Source: Rhodoferax sp. TH121 (GTDB lineage Bacteria > Pseudomonadota > Gammaproteobacteria > Burkholderiales > Burkholderiaceae_C). From it: a stretch of 64,000 bases of DNA. The translations under genes were made by a program, and so were the position numbers. The notes under the pieces are model-generated. The model had not been told where the DNA came from. It saw only the letters and a list, made by a program, of their open reading frames with translations, and ran no database searches. Below are positions 35,479-43,837 of this stretch, one piece after another. The DNA lies in contig NZ_NOXW01000018.1 in the NCBI RefSeq assembly GCF_002251855.1, forward strand, positions 124,001 to 188,000, in the 5' to 3' direction. Position 1 is the stretch's first letter. Every line of letters starts with the position of its first letter.

Positions 35479-36690
35479 TTGAAGTACGTGCCCATTCCGG
35501 TCGCCCTGCTGGCAGTGGGGCGGCCCATCCCGGTCAATATCTGGAGCGAAGCAGGCCAACTCTTGCTGCGCAAGGGCCAGCCCGTGGTCTCCGAGCAGCA
35601 CCGCGACAAGCTCCATGCCTTCAACGCCTCGGCCACCCCCAGCGATGCACTGGCCTGGCAGCGCGCCTACGAACGCATGGTGCACGAGATGCTGCGCGAC
35701 GGTGTGGACGTCATGACCATTGCCAAGGCCGGCATGCCCAGCGAGATCCGCGAGGCGGACTACGTGGTGGGTGCCCAGCTCAGTGGTGGCTGGCTGGACC
35801 TGCAAGAGGTCTTGCGCGGCATCCTGTACCAAGGGGGCTTGGCCATCAACCCCTTGAGCCGACTCGATGGCATTGCGCGCAAGCTTCTTAAGCTGCTGGA
35901 AGAGGATGCCGACGACAGCCTGTTCTGCCTGTTTCAGGCGCTGGCCGACGACAGCCTGGGTTACTGCGCCACCCACGCCTTGTTGTGTGGGGTGGTGAGT
36001 GCCCTTACGGCGCAGAAGCTGGGGCTGGACCCGCACGCCCGCCGTAGCCTGGTGGATGCCGCCCTGACCATGAACATTGCCATGGCCCGCGACCAGGACA
36101 GTTTGGCGCGCCAAGCGACTCCCCTGACCGACTGGCAGCGCACCCTGATCCGCGAACACCCGGAACGCAGCGCTGCCATCCTGCAATCCTTTGGGGTGGA
36201 AGACCCCGACACACTGGATTTGGTGCGCTGGCACCACGCGCCCGACGCGCCCGAGGCCCTGCCGCGCAACCTGCGCTCGCGCAAGATCCTGAGCACTGCC
36301 GACGCTTTTGTCGCCAAGATGGCGGCGCGCAAGACCCGCTCGCCCTTGTCGCCGCTGGGCGCGGCCAAGTCCATCTATGTTGGGGCGGAAGGCGACGCGG
36401 CCGCCGTGGGCGCCGCCATGGCCACCGCCGTCGGGTTCTATCCGCCCGGTACCTACCTGTTGTTGGCCAATGGCGACACGGCCGTGGCGGTGCAACGTGG
36501 CGCCAAGGCCACCACGCCGTGGGTCGTCGGTGTGATGGATAAAAACAGCATGCCCATCACCCGTTACCAGCCGATAGAAGCTGCCGGCACAGAGGCCACC
36601 ATCGTGGCACCGGTGAATTTTGAAACCGTCAAAATTGCCATCAGTGCGGACAGGGTGCGCCGCGCTCGTGACCGCATCCCCAAGCCCTGA
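35479..36690 (+). CDS. degenerate HD-GYP domain protein
   Basis: 403 residues from TTG 35479, 10 bp after alr; the start is uncertain (GTG 35488 is possible). The C-terminal two thirds follow an HD-GYP layout: His166, PLTDWQRTLIREHPE (His227), WHH (251-253) and STADAFVAKMA. The HDIGK metal pair, however, is replaced by MNIAM (198-202) and the HHERxDGxGYP motif is lost. Such a protein should not hydrolyse c-di-GMP; it may bind it or act as a scaffold. Convergent with the P-type ATPase gene, with 3 bp between the stops. Confidence 0.7.
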   Translation: MKYVPIPVALLAVGRPIPVNIWSEAGQLLLRKGQPVVSEQHRDKLHAFNASATPSDALAWQRAYERMVHEMLRDGVDVMTIAKAGMPSEIREADYVVGAQLSGGWLDLQEVLRGILYQGGLAINPLSRLDGIARKLLKLLEEDADDSLFCLFQALADDSLGYCATHALLCGVVSALTAQKLGLDPHARRSLVDAALTMNIAMARDQDSLARQATPLTDWQRTLIREHPERSAAILQSFGVEDPDTLDLVRWHHAPDAPEALPRNLRSRKILSTADAFVAKMAARKTRSPLSPLGAAKSIYVGAEGDAAAVGAAMATAVGFYPPGTYLLLANGDTAVAVQRGAKATTPWVVGVMDKNSMPITRYQPIEAAGTEATIVAPVNFETVKIAISADRVRRARDRIPKP

Positions 36691-36693
36691 GCC

Positions 36694-39273
36694 TCAGGCC
36701 GCGAGGGGGCGGCGCTGCCAGGCCTTGAGCGCCTCAAACCACAGCACACACAGCAAGCCCAGGCCCACTGCGAGTGCCAGTCCGTCGCCAGGCATGGGCG
36801 CAAATGCAAACAGCCCTTGCAGCCAAGGCAGGTACACCGCCGCCAGGGTGAGCAGCAGCGCCACGCTGCACACCACCCACAGCGTTCGGTTGGGGGTCGC
36901 TACCGAACGCCACAGGGGCAGATGGCTGCGGTTGCAAAAAATCAGGCCCAAATTACCCAGCACCAGCGTGATGAATGCGAAGGCTCGTCCGCCGTCCTCT
37001 CCCCACTGGCCCATCGCCCACCACTGCGCCGCCATCACCACGGCAAGGGCGCCAGCGCCCTGCAGCAGGGCAAGGCCCAGCGTGCGCTGGCCCAACAAGG
37101 GGGCTTGCACATCGCGCGGGGGGTGGCGCATGCCATCGGTCTCGGCGGGCTCGTTTTCAAACACCATGGAGCAGGCCGGGTCGATCACCAGTTCCAGAAA
37201 CGCAATGTGCAACGGAAACAGCACCGTAGGCCAGCCCAGCAGCACCGGCAGCAGGGCCATGCCGGCAATCGGCACATGGACCGCCAGGATGTACGACATG
37301 GACTTGCGCACATTGTCAAAAATGCGCCGCCCCAGCCGGATGGCCCCCACGATGGAGGCAAAGTTGTCGTCCAGCAGCACCAGCGCGGCGGACTCGCGTG
37401 CCACGTCCGTGCCGCGCCCGCCCATGGCAATGCCCACGTGGGCCGCCTTGAGCGCTGGGGCGTCGTTCACGCCGTCGCCGGTCATGGCCACCACCTGGCC
37501 ATCCGCTTGCAGGGCTTGCACAATGCGCAGCTTTTGCGCCGGGGCCACGCGGGCGCACACGGCCACTTCGCGCATGCGGCTGCGCAGGGCGGCATCGTCC
37601 AGCGTGGCAATCTCGTCACCGCTGAGCACCCCGGCCGCATCGCCCTGGGCCAGGCCGGCGGTCCGGGCAATGGCGTGGGCGGTGGCGGGGTAGTCGCCGG
37701 TGATCATCACCACCCGAATGCCGGCCGTGTGGCACTGGGCCACCGCGTCGGGAATGCCGGGGCGCAGCGGGTCTTGCAAACCCAGCAGGCCGACAAAATG
37801 GAAGGTGAAGTCGTGCTCCTGCGCCGGCCAGTCAGTGCCTTCAAACTGGCCTTGCGCCACCCCCAGCACCCGCAGGCCTTGCCCGGCCATGGCGTCCACG
37901 GCGGAGGCAATGCGCAGGCGCTCGGCCTCGGGCAGGTGGCACAGATCCACCACCGCTTCGGGCGCGCCCTTGGCCGCCACGATGCGAGTGTGGTCCTGGG
38001 TGATGGTCCACACATGGGACATGGCGCGCAGCTGGGGCGTCAGGCCGTACTCGCGCACCAGGGTCCAGTCCCGGTGCAGGTGCTCGGTGCCTTGGAGGAA
38101 ATGGGCGCCCAGCCGGTGAAAGGCCAGCTCCATCGGGTCGTACGGGTCTTGCACACTGGCCAAGATGGCGAATTCGGCTACGGTGTGAAAGGCCTCCGGA
38201 AGCTCTGACTGCGCGCTGTAGTCCACCGCCAACGTGGCATCGGCCTGTGTGCCGCCATAGGCGTAGAGCTGGGCCACGGTCATGCGGTTTTCGGTCAGGG
38301 TGCCGGTTTTGTCCACACACAGCACCGAGGTTGCGCCCAGCGTCTCAATGGCGGCAATGCGCCGGGTCAGCACCTGCAGTTTGGACAGGCGCCACGCGCC
38401 CAAGGCCGGCAGCACGGTCAGCACCACGGTGAACTCTTGCGGCAGCAGCGCCATGGCCAAGGCAATGCCGGCCAGCACGGCGCCCATCCAGTCGCCGCGC
38501 ATCAGGCCATAGGCCAGTACCAGGCACACGCTGGCGGCCAGTGCCACTACCGCCAGGGTGCGCACCAGCCGCGCCGTCTGCGCGCGCAGCGGCGAGGCTT
38601 CGGCCTGCAGGCTTTGCAAGGCGCTGCCAATGCGGCCCATGGCCGTGCGTTCGCCGGTGGCCAGCACACGCGCCGTGCCATGCCCTTTGACCACCAGCGT
38701 GCCGCAGTACAAAAACGGTGTCTGGTTACCGCCGGCCTGCGGAGGCAGAGCGGTCGGCATATCGCTACCCGCAGGCACCGCCAGCTTGTCGACTGGGGTG
38801 GATTCCCCGGTCAGCAGGGATTCGTCGGCCATCAGCTCGCTGCCGTCCAGCAACACGGCGTCGGCGGCAATGCGGTCGCCCTCGGCCACCACCAGGATGT
38901 CGCCCACCACCACATCCTGCCCGGCAATGCGCTGGGGCTGGCCATCGCGCAGCACCAGCGCGCGCGGGCTGGAGAGCTGGCGCAGGGCCTGCATGGCGCG
39001 TTCGGTCTTGCCTTCCTGGTACAGCGTGAGCCCCAGCACCACGACCACCAGCCCCATCAAAATGCCGCCTTCCTGCCATTCGCCCAACACGCCGTACAAC
39101 ACGGCGGCGGCCAGCAGCAGCATGAACATGGGTTCTTTGAGCGTTTCCTGCACGATGGCCGCCAGCCGGCGCGGCTGCTCACCGGGCATCACGTTGGGGC
39201 CGTCGGCCTGCAGGCGCTGCGCCGCCTCAGCCTGGCTCAGGCCAGTCGTTGGGTCTTGGGATGAAATTGGCAT
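36694..39273 (-). CDS. P-type cation-transporting ATPase
   Basis: 859 residues. Actuator motif TGES (155-158), phosphorylation site DKTGT (Asp321) and hinge TGDGVNDAPALK are all intact, with about 8-10 membrane helices. The overall layout is type II/III (Ca2+ or H+-like). The M4 ion-site motif is PQEF (278-281) rather than the PEGL of calcium or PEEM of proton pumps, so the ion cannot be assigned. The ATG and first four codons (MPISS) come from the edge of a family A repeat; no strong ribosome binding site precedes it. Confidence 0.85.
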   Translation of the reverse strand: MPISSQDPTTGLSQAEAAQRLQADGPNVMPGEQPRRLAAIVQETLKEPMFMLLLAAAVLYGVLGEWQEGGILMGLVVVVLGLTLYQEGKTERAMQALRQLSSPRALVLRDGQPQRIAGQDVVVGDILVVAEGDRIAADAVLLDGSELMADESLLTGESTPVDKLAVPAGSDMPTALPPQAGGNQTPFLYCGTLVVKGHGTARVLATGERTAMGRIGSALQSLQAEASPLRAQTARLVRTLAVVALAASVCLVLAYGLMRGDWMGAVLAGIALAMALLPQEFTVVLTVLPALGAWRLSKLQVLTRRIAAIETLGATSVLCVDKTGTLTENRMTVAQLYAYGGTQADATLAVDYSAQSELPEAFHTVAEFAILASVQDPYDPMELAFHRLGAHFLQGTEHLHRDWTLVREYGLTPQLRAMSHVWTITQDHTRIVAAKGAPEAVVDLCHLPEAERLRIASAVDAMAGQGLRVLGVAQGQFEGTDWPAQEHDFTFHFVGLLGLQDPLRPGIPDAVAQCHTAGIRVVMITGDYPATAHAIARTAGLAQGDAAGVLSGDEIATLDDAALRSRMREVAVCARVAPAQKLRIVQALQADGQVVAMTGDGVNDAPALKAAHVGIAMGGRGTDVARESAALVLLDDNFASIVGAIRLGRRIFDNVRKSMSYILAVHVPIAGMALLPVLLGWPTVLFPLHIAFLELVIDPACSMVFENEPAETDGMRHPPRDVQAPLLGQRTLGLALLQGAGALAVVMAAQWWAMGQWGEDGGRAFAFITLVLGNLGLIFCNRSHLPLWRSVATPNRTLWVVCSVALLLTLAAVYLPWLQGLFAFAPMPGDGLALAVGLGLLCVLWFEALKAWQRRPLAA

Positions 39274-39317
39274 CTAGCCCTCATGAAATATGCGCGAACA
39301 GCTCCTGAAACCATAGC
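39261..39317 (-). repeat. dispersed repeat family A at the P-type ATPase start
   Basis: On the minus strand: GCTATGGTTTCAGG, AGCTGTTCGCGCATATT, TCATGAGGGCTAGATGCC, AATTTCAT. A near-complete copy. Its GATGCCAATTTCAT edge supplies the start codon of the ATPase gene (39271-39273). Confidence 0.8.
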
Positions 39318-39474
39318 AATTCAGGCGGTTGGAGGCAACTGGACGGCCTGCGGTGGATGATGCGCCCACCGGCCCGTAGCCGTGGGTGCGCCAGCGTACG
39401 CTGCGCCGCGGTGTTGGCACCTGATGTGGCGCAATCACGGCGCAAAGAGCCACTCAGTCCCTGGGCGGGGCGCC

Positions 39475-39503
39475 TTGGTATCTGTAAATACATACAGTAT
39501 TAT
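39475..39503 (+). promoter_or_regulatory. radA promoter with LexA box in the spacer
   Basis: A -35 TTGGTA (39475-39480) and -10 TATTAT (39498-39503) are 17 bp apart. The spacer is almost exactly filled by CTGTAAATACATACAG (39482-39497), a perfect CTGT-N8-ACAG LexA box. Bound LexA would block RNA polymerase directly. The expected start point falls within a few bases of the radA ATG (39510), so the mRNA may be leaderless; no ribosome binding site is visible. The rest of the 236-bp gap before radA holds only the repeat at 39261-39317. Confidence 0.75.
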
Positions 39504-39509
39504 TCGGCC

Positions 39510-40877
39510 ATGGCCAAAGAAAAAACTGTCTTCACCTGCAACGAGTGTGGTGGCACCAGCCCCAAGTGGCTGGGCAAATGTCCGCACTGCAACGCCTGGA
39601 ACACGCTGATCGAATCGGTGGCCAGCAGCGACGGTCCGGCCAAAAACCGCTTTGCTTCCTTGGCCAAAACCGCCGAGGTGGCGGTGTTGTCCGACATTGA
39701 AGCGTCCGATGTGGAGCGCACCCCCACGTGCCACGAGGAGCTGGACCGCGTGTTGGGCGGCGGCATGGTCGAAGGCGGCGTGGTGCTGATTGGCGGGGAC
39801 CCCGGCATCGGCAAGTCCACGCTCTTGTTGCAGGCGCTCGATTCGCTGCAGCGTTTGGGCAAAAACACCTTGTATGTGACGGGCGAGGAGAGCGGTGCGC
39901 AAGTGGCCTTGCGCTCACGCCGCTTGGGGCTGGACCATTCGCAAGTCAAAGTACTGGCCGAAATCCAACTCGAAAAAATCCTCGCCACGCTGGAGGCCAA
40001 CCGCCCGGATGTGGCGGTGATCGACTCCATCCAGACGGTGTATTCCGAACACCTCACCAGCGCGCCGGGCTCGGTCGCCCAGGTGCGCGAGTGCGCAGCC
40101 CACCTGACCCGTGCGGCCAAGGCCAGCGGCACGGCCATCGTGCTTGTGGGGCATGTGACCAAAGAGGGTGCGCTGGCCGGACCGCGTGTGCTGGAGCACA
40201 TGGTGGACACGGTGCTGTACTTTGAGGGCGACACGCACAGCCAGTTCCGGCTGGTGCGCGCCATCAAAAACCGCTTCGGCGCGGTGAACGAGATCGGCGT
40301 ATTCGCCATGACCGAAAAAGGCCTCAAGGGCGTGAGCAACCCCAGCGCCATCTTTTTGAGCCAACATGCCGAGCCGGTGCCCGGCAGTTGCGTGATGGTC
40401 ACGCTGGAAGGCACGCGCCCGCTGTTGGTGGAGATTCAGGCATTGGTGGACAGTGGCGGTCCATCACCGCGCCGCCTCAGCGTGGGCTTGGACAAAGACC
40501 GCCTGGCGATGTTGTTGGCCGTGTTGCATCGCCACGCAGGCGTGGCGTGTATGGACCAGGACGTGTTCATCAACGCCGTGGGCGGTGTGCGCATTGGCGA
40601 GCCGGCGGCTGATTTGGCGGTGATGCTCTCCATCACCTCGAGCTTGCGCGGCAAGCCGCTGCCCAAAGGCTTCATCGCGTTTGGCGAAGTGGGGCTGGCC
40701 GGCGAAGTGCGCCCGGCACCGCGCGGGCAAGAGCGCTTGAAAGAAGCCGCCAAGCTGGGCTTTACCGTGGCCGTGGTGCCCAAGGCCAATGCGCCCAAAA
40801 AGCCCATTGAGGGCATGACCATCCACGCCGTGGACCGGGTGGAAGAAGCCATGAACGTGGTGCGCGGTTTGGGTTAG
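39510..40877 (+). CDS. radA: DNA repair protein RadA (Sms)
   Basis: 455 residues from ATG 39510; the frame is open upstream but the family start MAKEKTVFTCNECG begins here. C4 zinc finger (Cys10, 13, 24, 27), RecA-like core with Walker A GGDPGIGKS, the RadA-specific KNRFG motif, and a Lon-like C-terminal domain (PKGFIAFGEVGLAGEVR). RadA extends D-loops and drives branch migration in recombinational repair. Confidence 0.95.
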   Translation: MAKEKTVFTCNECGGTSPKWLGKCPHCNAWNTLIESVASSDGPAKNRFASLAKTAEVAVLSDIEASDVERTPTCHEELDRVLGGGMVEGGVVLIGGDPGIGKSTLLLQALDSLQRLGKNTLYVTGEESGAQVALRSRRLGLDHSQVKVLAEIQLEKILATLEANRPDVAVIDSIQTVYSEHLTSAPGSVAQVRECAAHLTRAAKASGTAIVLVGHVTKEGALAGPRVLEHMVDTVLYFEGDTHSQFRLVRAIKNRFGAVNEIGVFAMTEKGLKGVSNPSAIFLSQHAEPVPGSCVMVTLEGTRPLLVEIQALVDSGGPSPRRLSVGLDKDRLAMLLAVLHRHAGVACMDQDVFINAVGGVRIGEPAADLAVMLSITSSLRGKPLPKGFIAFGEVGLAGEVRPAPRGQERLKEAAKLGFTVAVVPKANAPKKPIEGMTIHAVDRVEEAMNVVRGLG

Positions 40878-40915
40878 CGCAACACACTATCTGCCGCGCG
40901 GCCTACACTGCGGGC

Positions 40916-41257
40916 ATGCGCTGGCTCAACAAACTTCCCGGCTCCATCCGCTCTGCCAGCGGGCTGGAGTGGGCTTTGTGGCGCAAGTTGCCCGCCATTT
41001 GGGCGGCTGGCACGGTGCTGCCCCTGGGGGCGCTGGGCGCCTACCACTGGCTGGCCGATGCATCCACCCCGGCTGCCGCGCGTGCCGTGTTGCTGGCCGA
41101 CTATGTGGTGGTGGGGCTGGTGGTGTTCCACTGGACGGCGGTGCTCACCATCGCCATTGGCTGCGTGGTGGTCATGCTGATGAAGGGCCCCGCCTATGTG
41201 GCCGACGGCTTGGCGGTGAGCCACAGCGACCAGCCCCGGACTGAGCCAGAGCACTGA
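40916..41257 (+). CDS. small inner-membrane protein, unknown function
   Basis: 113 residues from ATG 40916, no obvious ribosome binding site. Two to three hydrophobic helices (about 27-45, 60-72 and 77-92) with a short acidic/His C-terminus. I recognise no family. It follows radA by 38 bp and precedes the SHP operon promoter by under 100 bp. Either transcript could include it. Confidence 0.6.
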   Translation: MRWLNKLPGSIRSASGLEWALWRKLPAIWAAGTVLPLGALGAYHWLADASTPAAARAVLLADYVVVGLVVFHWTAVLTIAIGCVVVMLMKGPAYVADGLAVSHSDQPRTEPEH

Positions 41258-41300
41258 CCTTGGCGGCCGTTTTGGTGCGCTCTGGTTTGCCATTTGTTGC

Positions 41301-41317
41301 CTTAAGACCCCGTTAAT
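41301..41317 (+). promoter_or_regulatory. PmrA/QseB-type direct repeat before the SHP operon
   Basis: CTTAAG-ACCCC-GTTAAT carries two TTAA half-sites 11 bp apart, the layout of the PmrA/QseB box (CTTAAG-N5-CTTAAG). A possible -10 (TACCAT, 41328-41333) lies downstream so that the box would overlap the -35, as in activated promoters of this type. The QseB-like regulator encoded at 43163 is the natural candidate to bind it. Confidence 0.5.
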
Positions 41318-41352
41318 GTGTGCTTCCTACCATGCAAGGCATGGAGGTTTTC

Positions 41353-41751
41353 ATGCACCGTTGTCACCGTACCGTGCTGCCCGTGGTGGCAGCCGCCTTG
41401 TGCTCCACCGCGCTGTGGGCCGGCACCCCCGCTGAACAGTTGAACGCTCTGGCTGCCCAGGCGGGGCGCAGTCCCAACCCGGCCCAGGGCCAACAATTCT
41501 TCAATGCCCAACACGGCCGCGAGTGGAGCTGCGCGTCCTGCCACAACGCGCTGCCCACCGGCGACGGCAAACACGCCAGTACGGGCAAAGCCATCACTGC
41601 GCTGGCACCGGCCTTCAACCCCGAGCGGTTCACTGACCCCGCCAAGAGTGAGAAGTGGTTCCGTCGCAACTGCAATGACGTACTGGCCCGCGAGTGCAGC
41701 GCGGCCGAGAAGGCGGATGTGCTGGCCTGGCTCATCAGCCTCAAGCGCTGA
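41353..41751 (+). CDS. shp: SHP-type monoheme cytochrome c (DUF1924)
   Basis: 132 residues from ATG 41353 (GGAGG 5 bases upstream). Signal peptide about 1-23 (..LWAG). One heme site CASCH (60-64). The NPERFTDPAKSEKWFRRNCNDVLARECS segment (about 89-116) is characteristic of sphaeroides heme protein and holds the Asn that acts as a displaceable heme ligand, plus a Cys pair. SHP is a periplasmic cytochrome that can bind oxygen or other small ligands. It is reduced by the diheme cytochrome encoded next. Confidence 0.85.
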   Translation: MHRCHRTVLPVVAAALCSTALWAGTPAEQLNALAAQAGRSPNPAQGQQFFNAQHGREWSCASCHNALPTGDGKHASTGKAITALAPAFNPERFTDPAKSEKWFRRNCNDVLARECSAAEKADVLAWLISLKR

Positions 41752-41781
41752 AGGCAGCGACCCCCGTTTCAAAGGAAATTT

Positions 41782-41840
41782 ATGCCAAATTGGCCTCTAG
41801 CCACCGTGCAATATGCGCGAGCAGCTCCTAAATGGATAGC
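41782..41840 (-). repeat. dispersed repeat family A encoding a signal-peptide start
   Basis: On the minus strand: GCTATCCATTTAGG, AGCTGCTCGCGCATATT, GCACGGTGGCTAGAGGCC, AATTTGGCAT. A complete copy. It is translated on the plus strand as the first ~19 residues of the diheme cytochrome. Confidence 0.8.
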
Positions 41841-42318
41841 GGTTCTGACCGTGGCGTGCCTGTCGTTGGGCAACGCCTGTGCCGACTCCAAAGGCCCCAT
41901 GGTGCCGCCCCTGCCCAAGTACCAGGCCGAATGTGCGGCCTGCCACATTGCCTACCCGGCGGGCATGTTGCCCGCGCCCTCGTGGAAGCGGCTCATGGGC
42001 TCGCTGGACAAGCACTACGGTACCGACGCCTCACTGGACGAAGCCAGCGTGCGCGAGATCAGCCAATGGCTGCAGGTAAACGCTGGGACCACCAAGCGGG
42101 TGCGCGAAGAGCCCCCGCAGGACCGCATCACCACCTCGGCCTGGTTTGTGCGTAAGCACGATGAGCTGGACCCCGCCATCTGGAAGCAAGCCGCCGTGAA
42201 GAGCGCAGCTAACTGCATCGCCTGCCACACGCGGGCTGACAAAGGTAGTTTCAGCGAACGCGAAATTACCTTTCCCAAAGGCTTGGACGCGCGCTTTCGC
42301 CGCAACTGGTCGGACTGA
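41782..42318 (+). CDS. diheme cytochrome c (DHC)
   Basis: 178 residues with two heme sites: CAACH (51-55) and CIACH (145-149). Signal peptide about 1-34 (...GNACA). Known DHC proteins pass electrons to SHP and accompany it in one operon, as here (30 bp downstream). The ATG, the N-terminal region and the start of the hydrophobic core of the signal peptide (MPNWPLATVQYARAAPKW) are encoded by a family A repeat. No good ribosome binding site apart from AAAGGAAA at 41771-41778. Confidence 0.85.
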   Translation: MPNWPLATVQYARAAPKWIAVLTVACLSLGNACADSKGPMVPPLPKYQAECAACHIAYPAGMLPAPSWKRLMGSLDKHYGTDASLDEASVREISQWLQVNAGTTKRVREEPPQDRITTSAWFVRKHDELDPAIWKQAAVKSAANCIACHTRADKGSFSEREITFPKGLDARFRRNWSD

Positions 42319-42351
42319 CCCTCAACCCCTTTTGCTTTGACGAGGTTCCCC

Positions 42352-43113
42352 ATGACCACCACCACTTTTCCCTCTGCCGCCTCACCCGCACAAGCTGCGC
42401 GTCGCCGTGTGGTGGACGCGCCCACCCGCGTCTTTCACTGGCTGTTTGCCCTGAGCTTTCTGGGCGCTTATCTCACCGCCGATGGTGAGCGCCTGCGCCT
42501 GCTGCACGTCACGCTGGGCTACACCATGGCGGGTCTGCTGGCGTTTCGCGTGCTCTACGGCCTGCTGGGGCCGCGCCAGGCGGCGCTGTCCCTGCTGTGG
42601 CGCAAGCTGGCGGGGCTGGGTTCCTGGGCACAAGCGATCAAGACGGCCGCACAAGCAGACGCAAGCCCGGCGGTGAACTGGCGCCAGGGGCAGAACCTGT
42701 TCATGGCGCTGGCCATCGTGGCCATCCTGGTCATCGTCCTGCCACTCACACTGTCGGGCTATGCCACCTACAACGAGTGGGGCGACTTTCTGGGCGGTGA
42801 CTGGATTGCCGAGGTGCACGAGTTCTTTGGCAACACGGTGCTGGCCGCGGTGCTGGCGCACATTGCCGCCATCGTGGGCCTGAGCCTGTTGCGTCGCAAG
42901 AACCTGGCTGCACAGATGGTGACTGGCCGTGCTGACGGACCTGGCCCGGACCTCGCCAAGCGCAACCATGGTTGGCTGGCTGCCCTCTTGCTATGCGCCG
43001 TATTGGCCTACTGGACTTGGGAGTGGCGGCAGTCGCCACAAGGCTTGATTTCGCCGCAGGCCATCAGTGCCGTGTTGAGCGGGCAGGGTGACGATGATGG
43101 CGACGACGATTGA
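42352..43113 (+). CDS. cytochrome b561 family membrane protein
   Basis: 253 residues from ATG 42352 (GAGG about 8 bases upstream). Several membrane helices with paired His ligands are visible: RVFHWLFALSFLGAY, RLLHVTLGY, EVHEFFGNT and LAHIAAIVG. The C-terminus is acidic (GQGDDDGDDD). It probably takes electrons from the quinone pool and hands them to DHC and then SHP, completing the three-gene electron chain. Confidence 0.87.
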   Translation: MTTTTFPSAASPAQAARRRVVDAPTRVFHWLFALSFLGAYLTADGERLRLLHVTLGYTMAGLLAFRVLYGLLGPRQAALSLLWRKLAGLGSWAQAIKTAAQADASPAVNWRQGQNLFMALAIVAILVIVLPLTLSGYATYNEWGDFLGGDWIAEVHEFFGNTVLAAVLAHIAAIVGLSLLRRKNLAAQMVTGRADGPGPDLAKRNHGWLAALLLCAVLAYWTWEWRQSPQGLISPQAISAVLSGQGDDDGDDD

Positions 43114-43162
43114 TGACTTCGCCATGCACAATAGTCTGAACAGTTCCTGCGGAGCCCCCTGA

Positions 43163-43831
43163 ATGCGCATCCTTCTTGCCGAAGACGATTCCATGCTGGG
43201 CGATGGCCTGCGCTCCGGGCTGCGCCAGCTGGGGTTTCAGGTGGATTGGGTGCGCGACGGCATGGCTGCCGAGCGCGAACTCTCAGGCGGCGAATACGCC
43301 GCTGCCGTACTGGACCTGGGCTTACCGGCCAAGGATGGACTGGATGTGCTGCAGGCTCTGCGCAGCGCCGGTGTGGCCACCCCAGTCCTTGTGCTCACCG
43401 CCCGCGACGCCGTACCCGACCGCATCCGCGGGCTGGACCTGGGTGCTGACGACTATGTGCTCAAACCGGTGGACCTGCACGAGCTGGCCGCACGCCTGCG
43501 CTCGCTGGTGCGCCGTTCACACGGTCTGGCGCAAGAGGTACTGCAGATGGGTGCCCTGGCGCTGGAGCCCGGCACCCGCCGCGTGCTCTGGCGGGGTGAA
43601 GAAGTGGCCCTGTCGACCCGCGAGTTCGATCTCTTGCATGCGCTGATGCGCAGCGCCGGGCGGGTGCTCTCGCGCGAGCAACTGGAGCAGCAGATGTACA
43701 GCTGGGGTCACGAGGTGGAGAGCAATGCGATTGAGGTGCACATCCACCACCTGCGGCGCAAGCTGCAGGCCGATGCCATCCAGACCGTGCGCGGCGTGGG
43801 CTACCGCGTGAACCCGCAGCCGGGCGTTTGA
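43163..43831 (+). CDS. OmpR-family response regulator (QseB/PmrA-like)
   Basis: 222 residues. Receiver domain with phospho-acceptor Asp51 (AAVLDLGLP) and switch Lys in VLKPVDLHEL. Winged-helix DNA-binding domain with SNAIEVHIHHLRRKL and TVRGVGYRV. It lies 49 bp after cytochrome b561 and 6 bp before its kinase, so it is likely part of the heme operon. It may recognise the TTAA direct repeat at 41301-41317. Confidence 0.92.
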   Translation: MRILLAEDDSMLGDGLRSGLRQLGFQVDWVRDGMAAERELSGGEYAAAVLDLGLPAKDGLDVLQALRSAGVATPVLVLTARDAVPDRIRGLDLGADDYVLKPVDLHELAARLRSLVRRSHGLAQEVLQMGALALEPGTRRVLWRGEEVALSTREFDLLHALMRSAGRVLSREQLEQQMYSWGHEVESNAIEVHIHHLRRKLQADAIQTVRGVGYRVNPQPGV

Positions 43832-43837
43832 TTGAAT

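Noticed and set aside
36817..38208. 463-codon plus-strand open frame within the P-type ATPase
   Set aside because: His/Gln/Gly-rich shadow translation; the minus strand has all P-type ATPase motifs.
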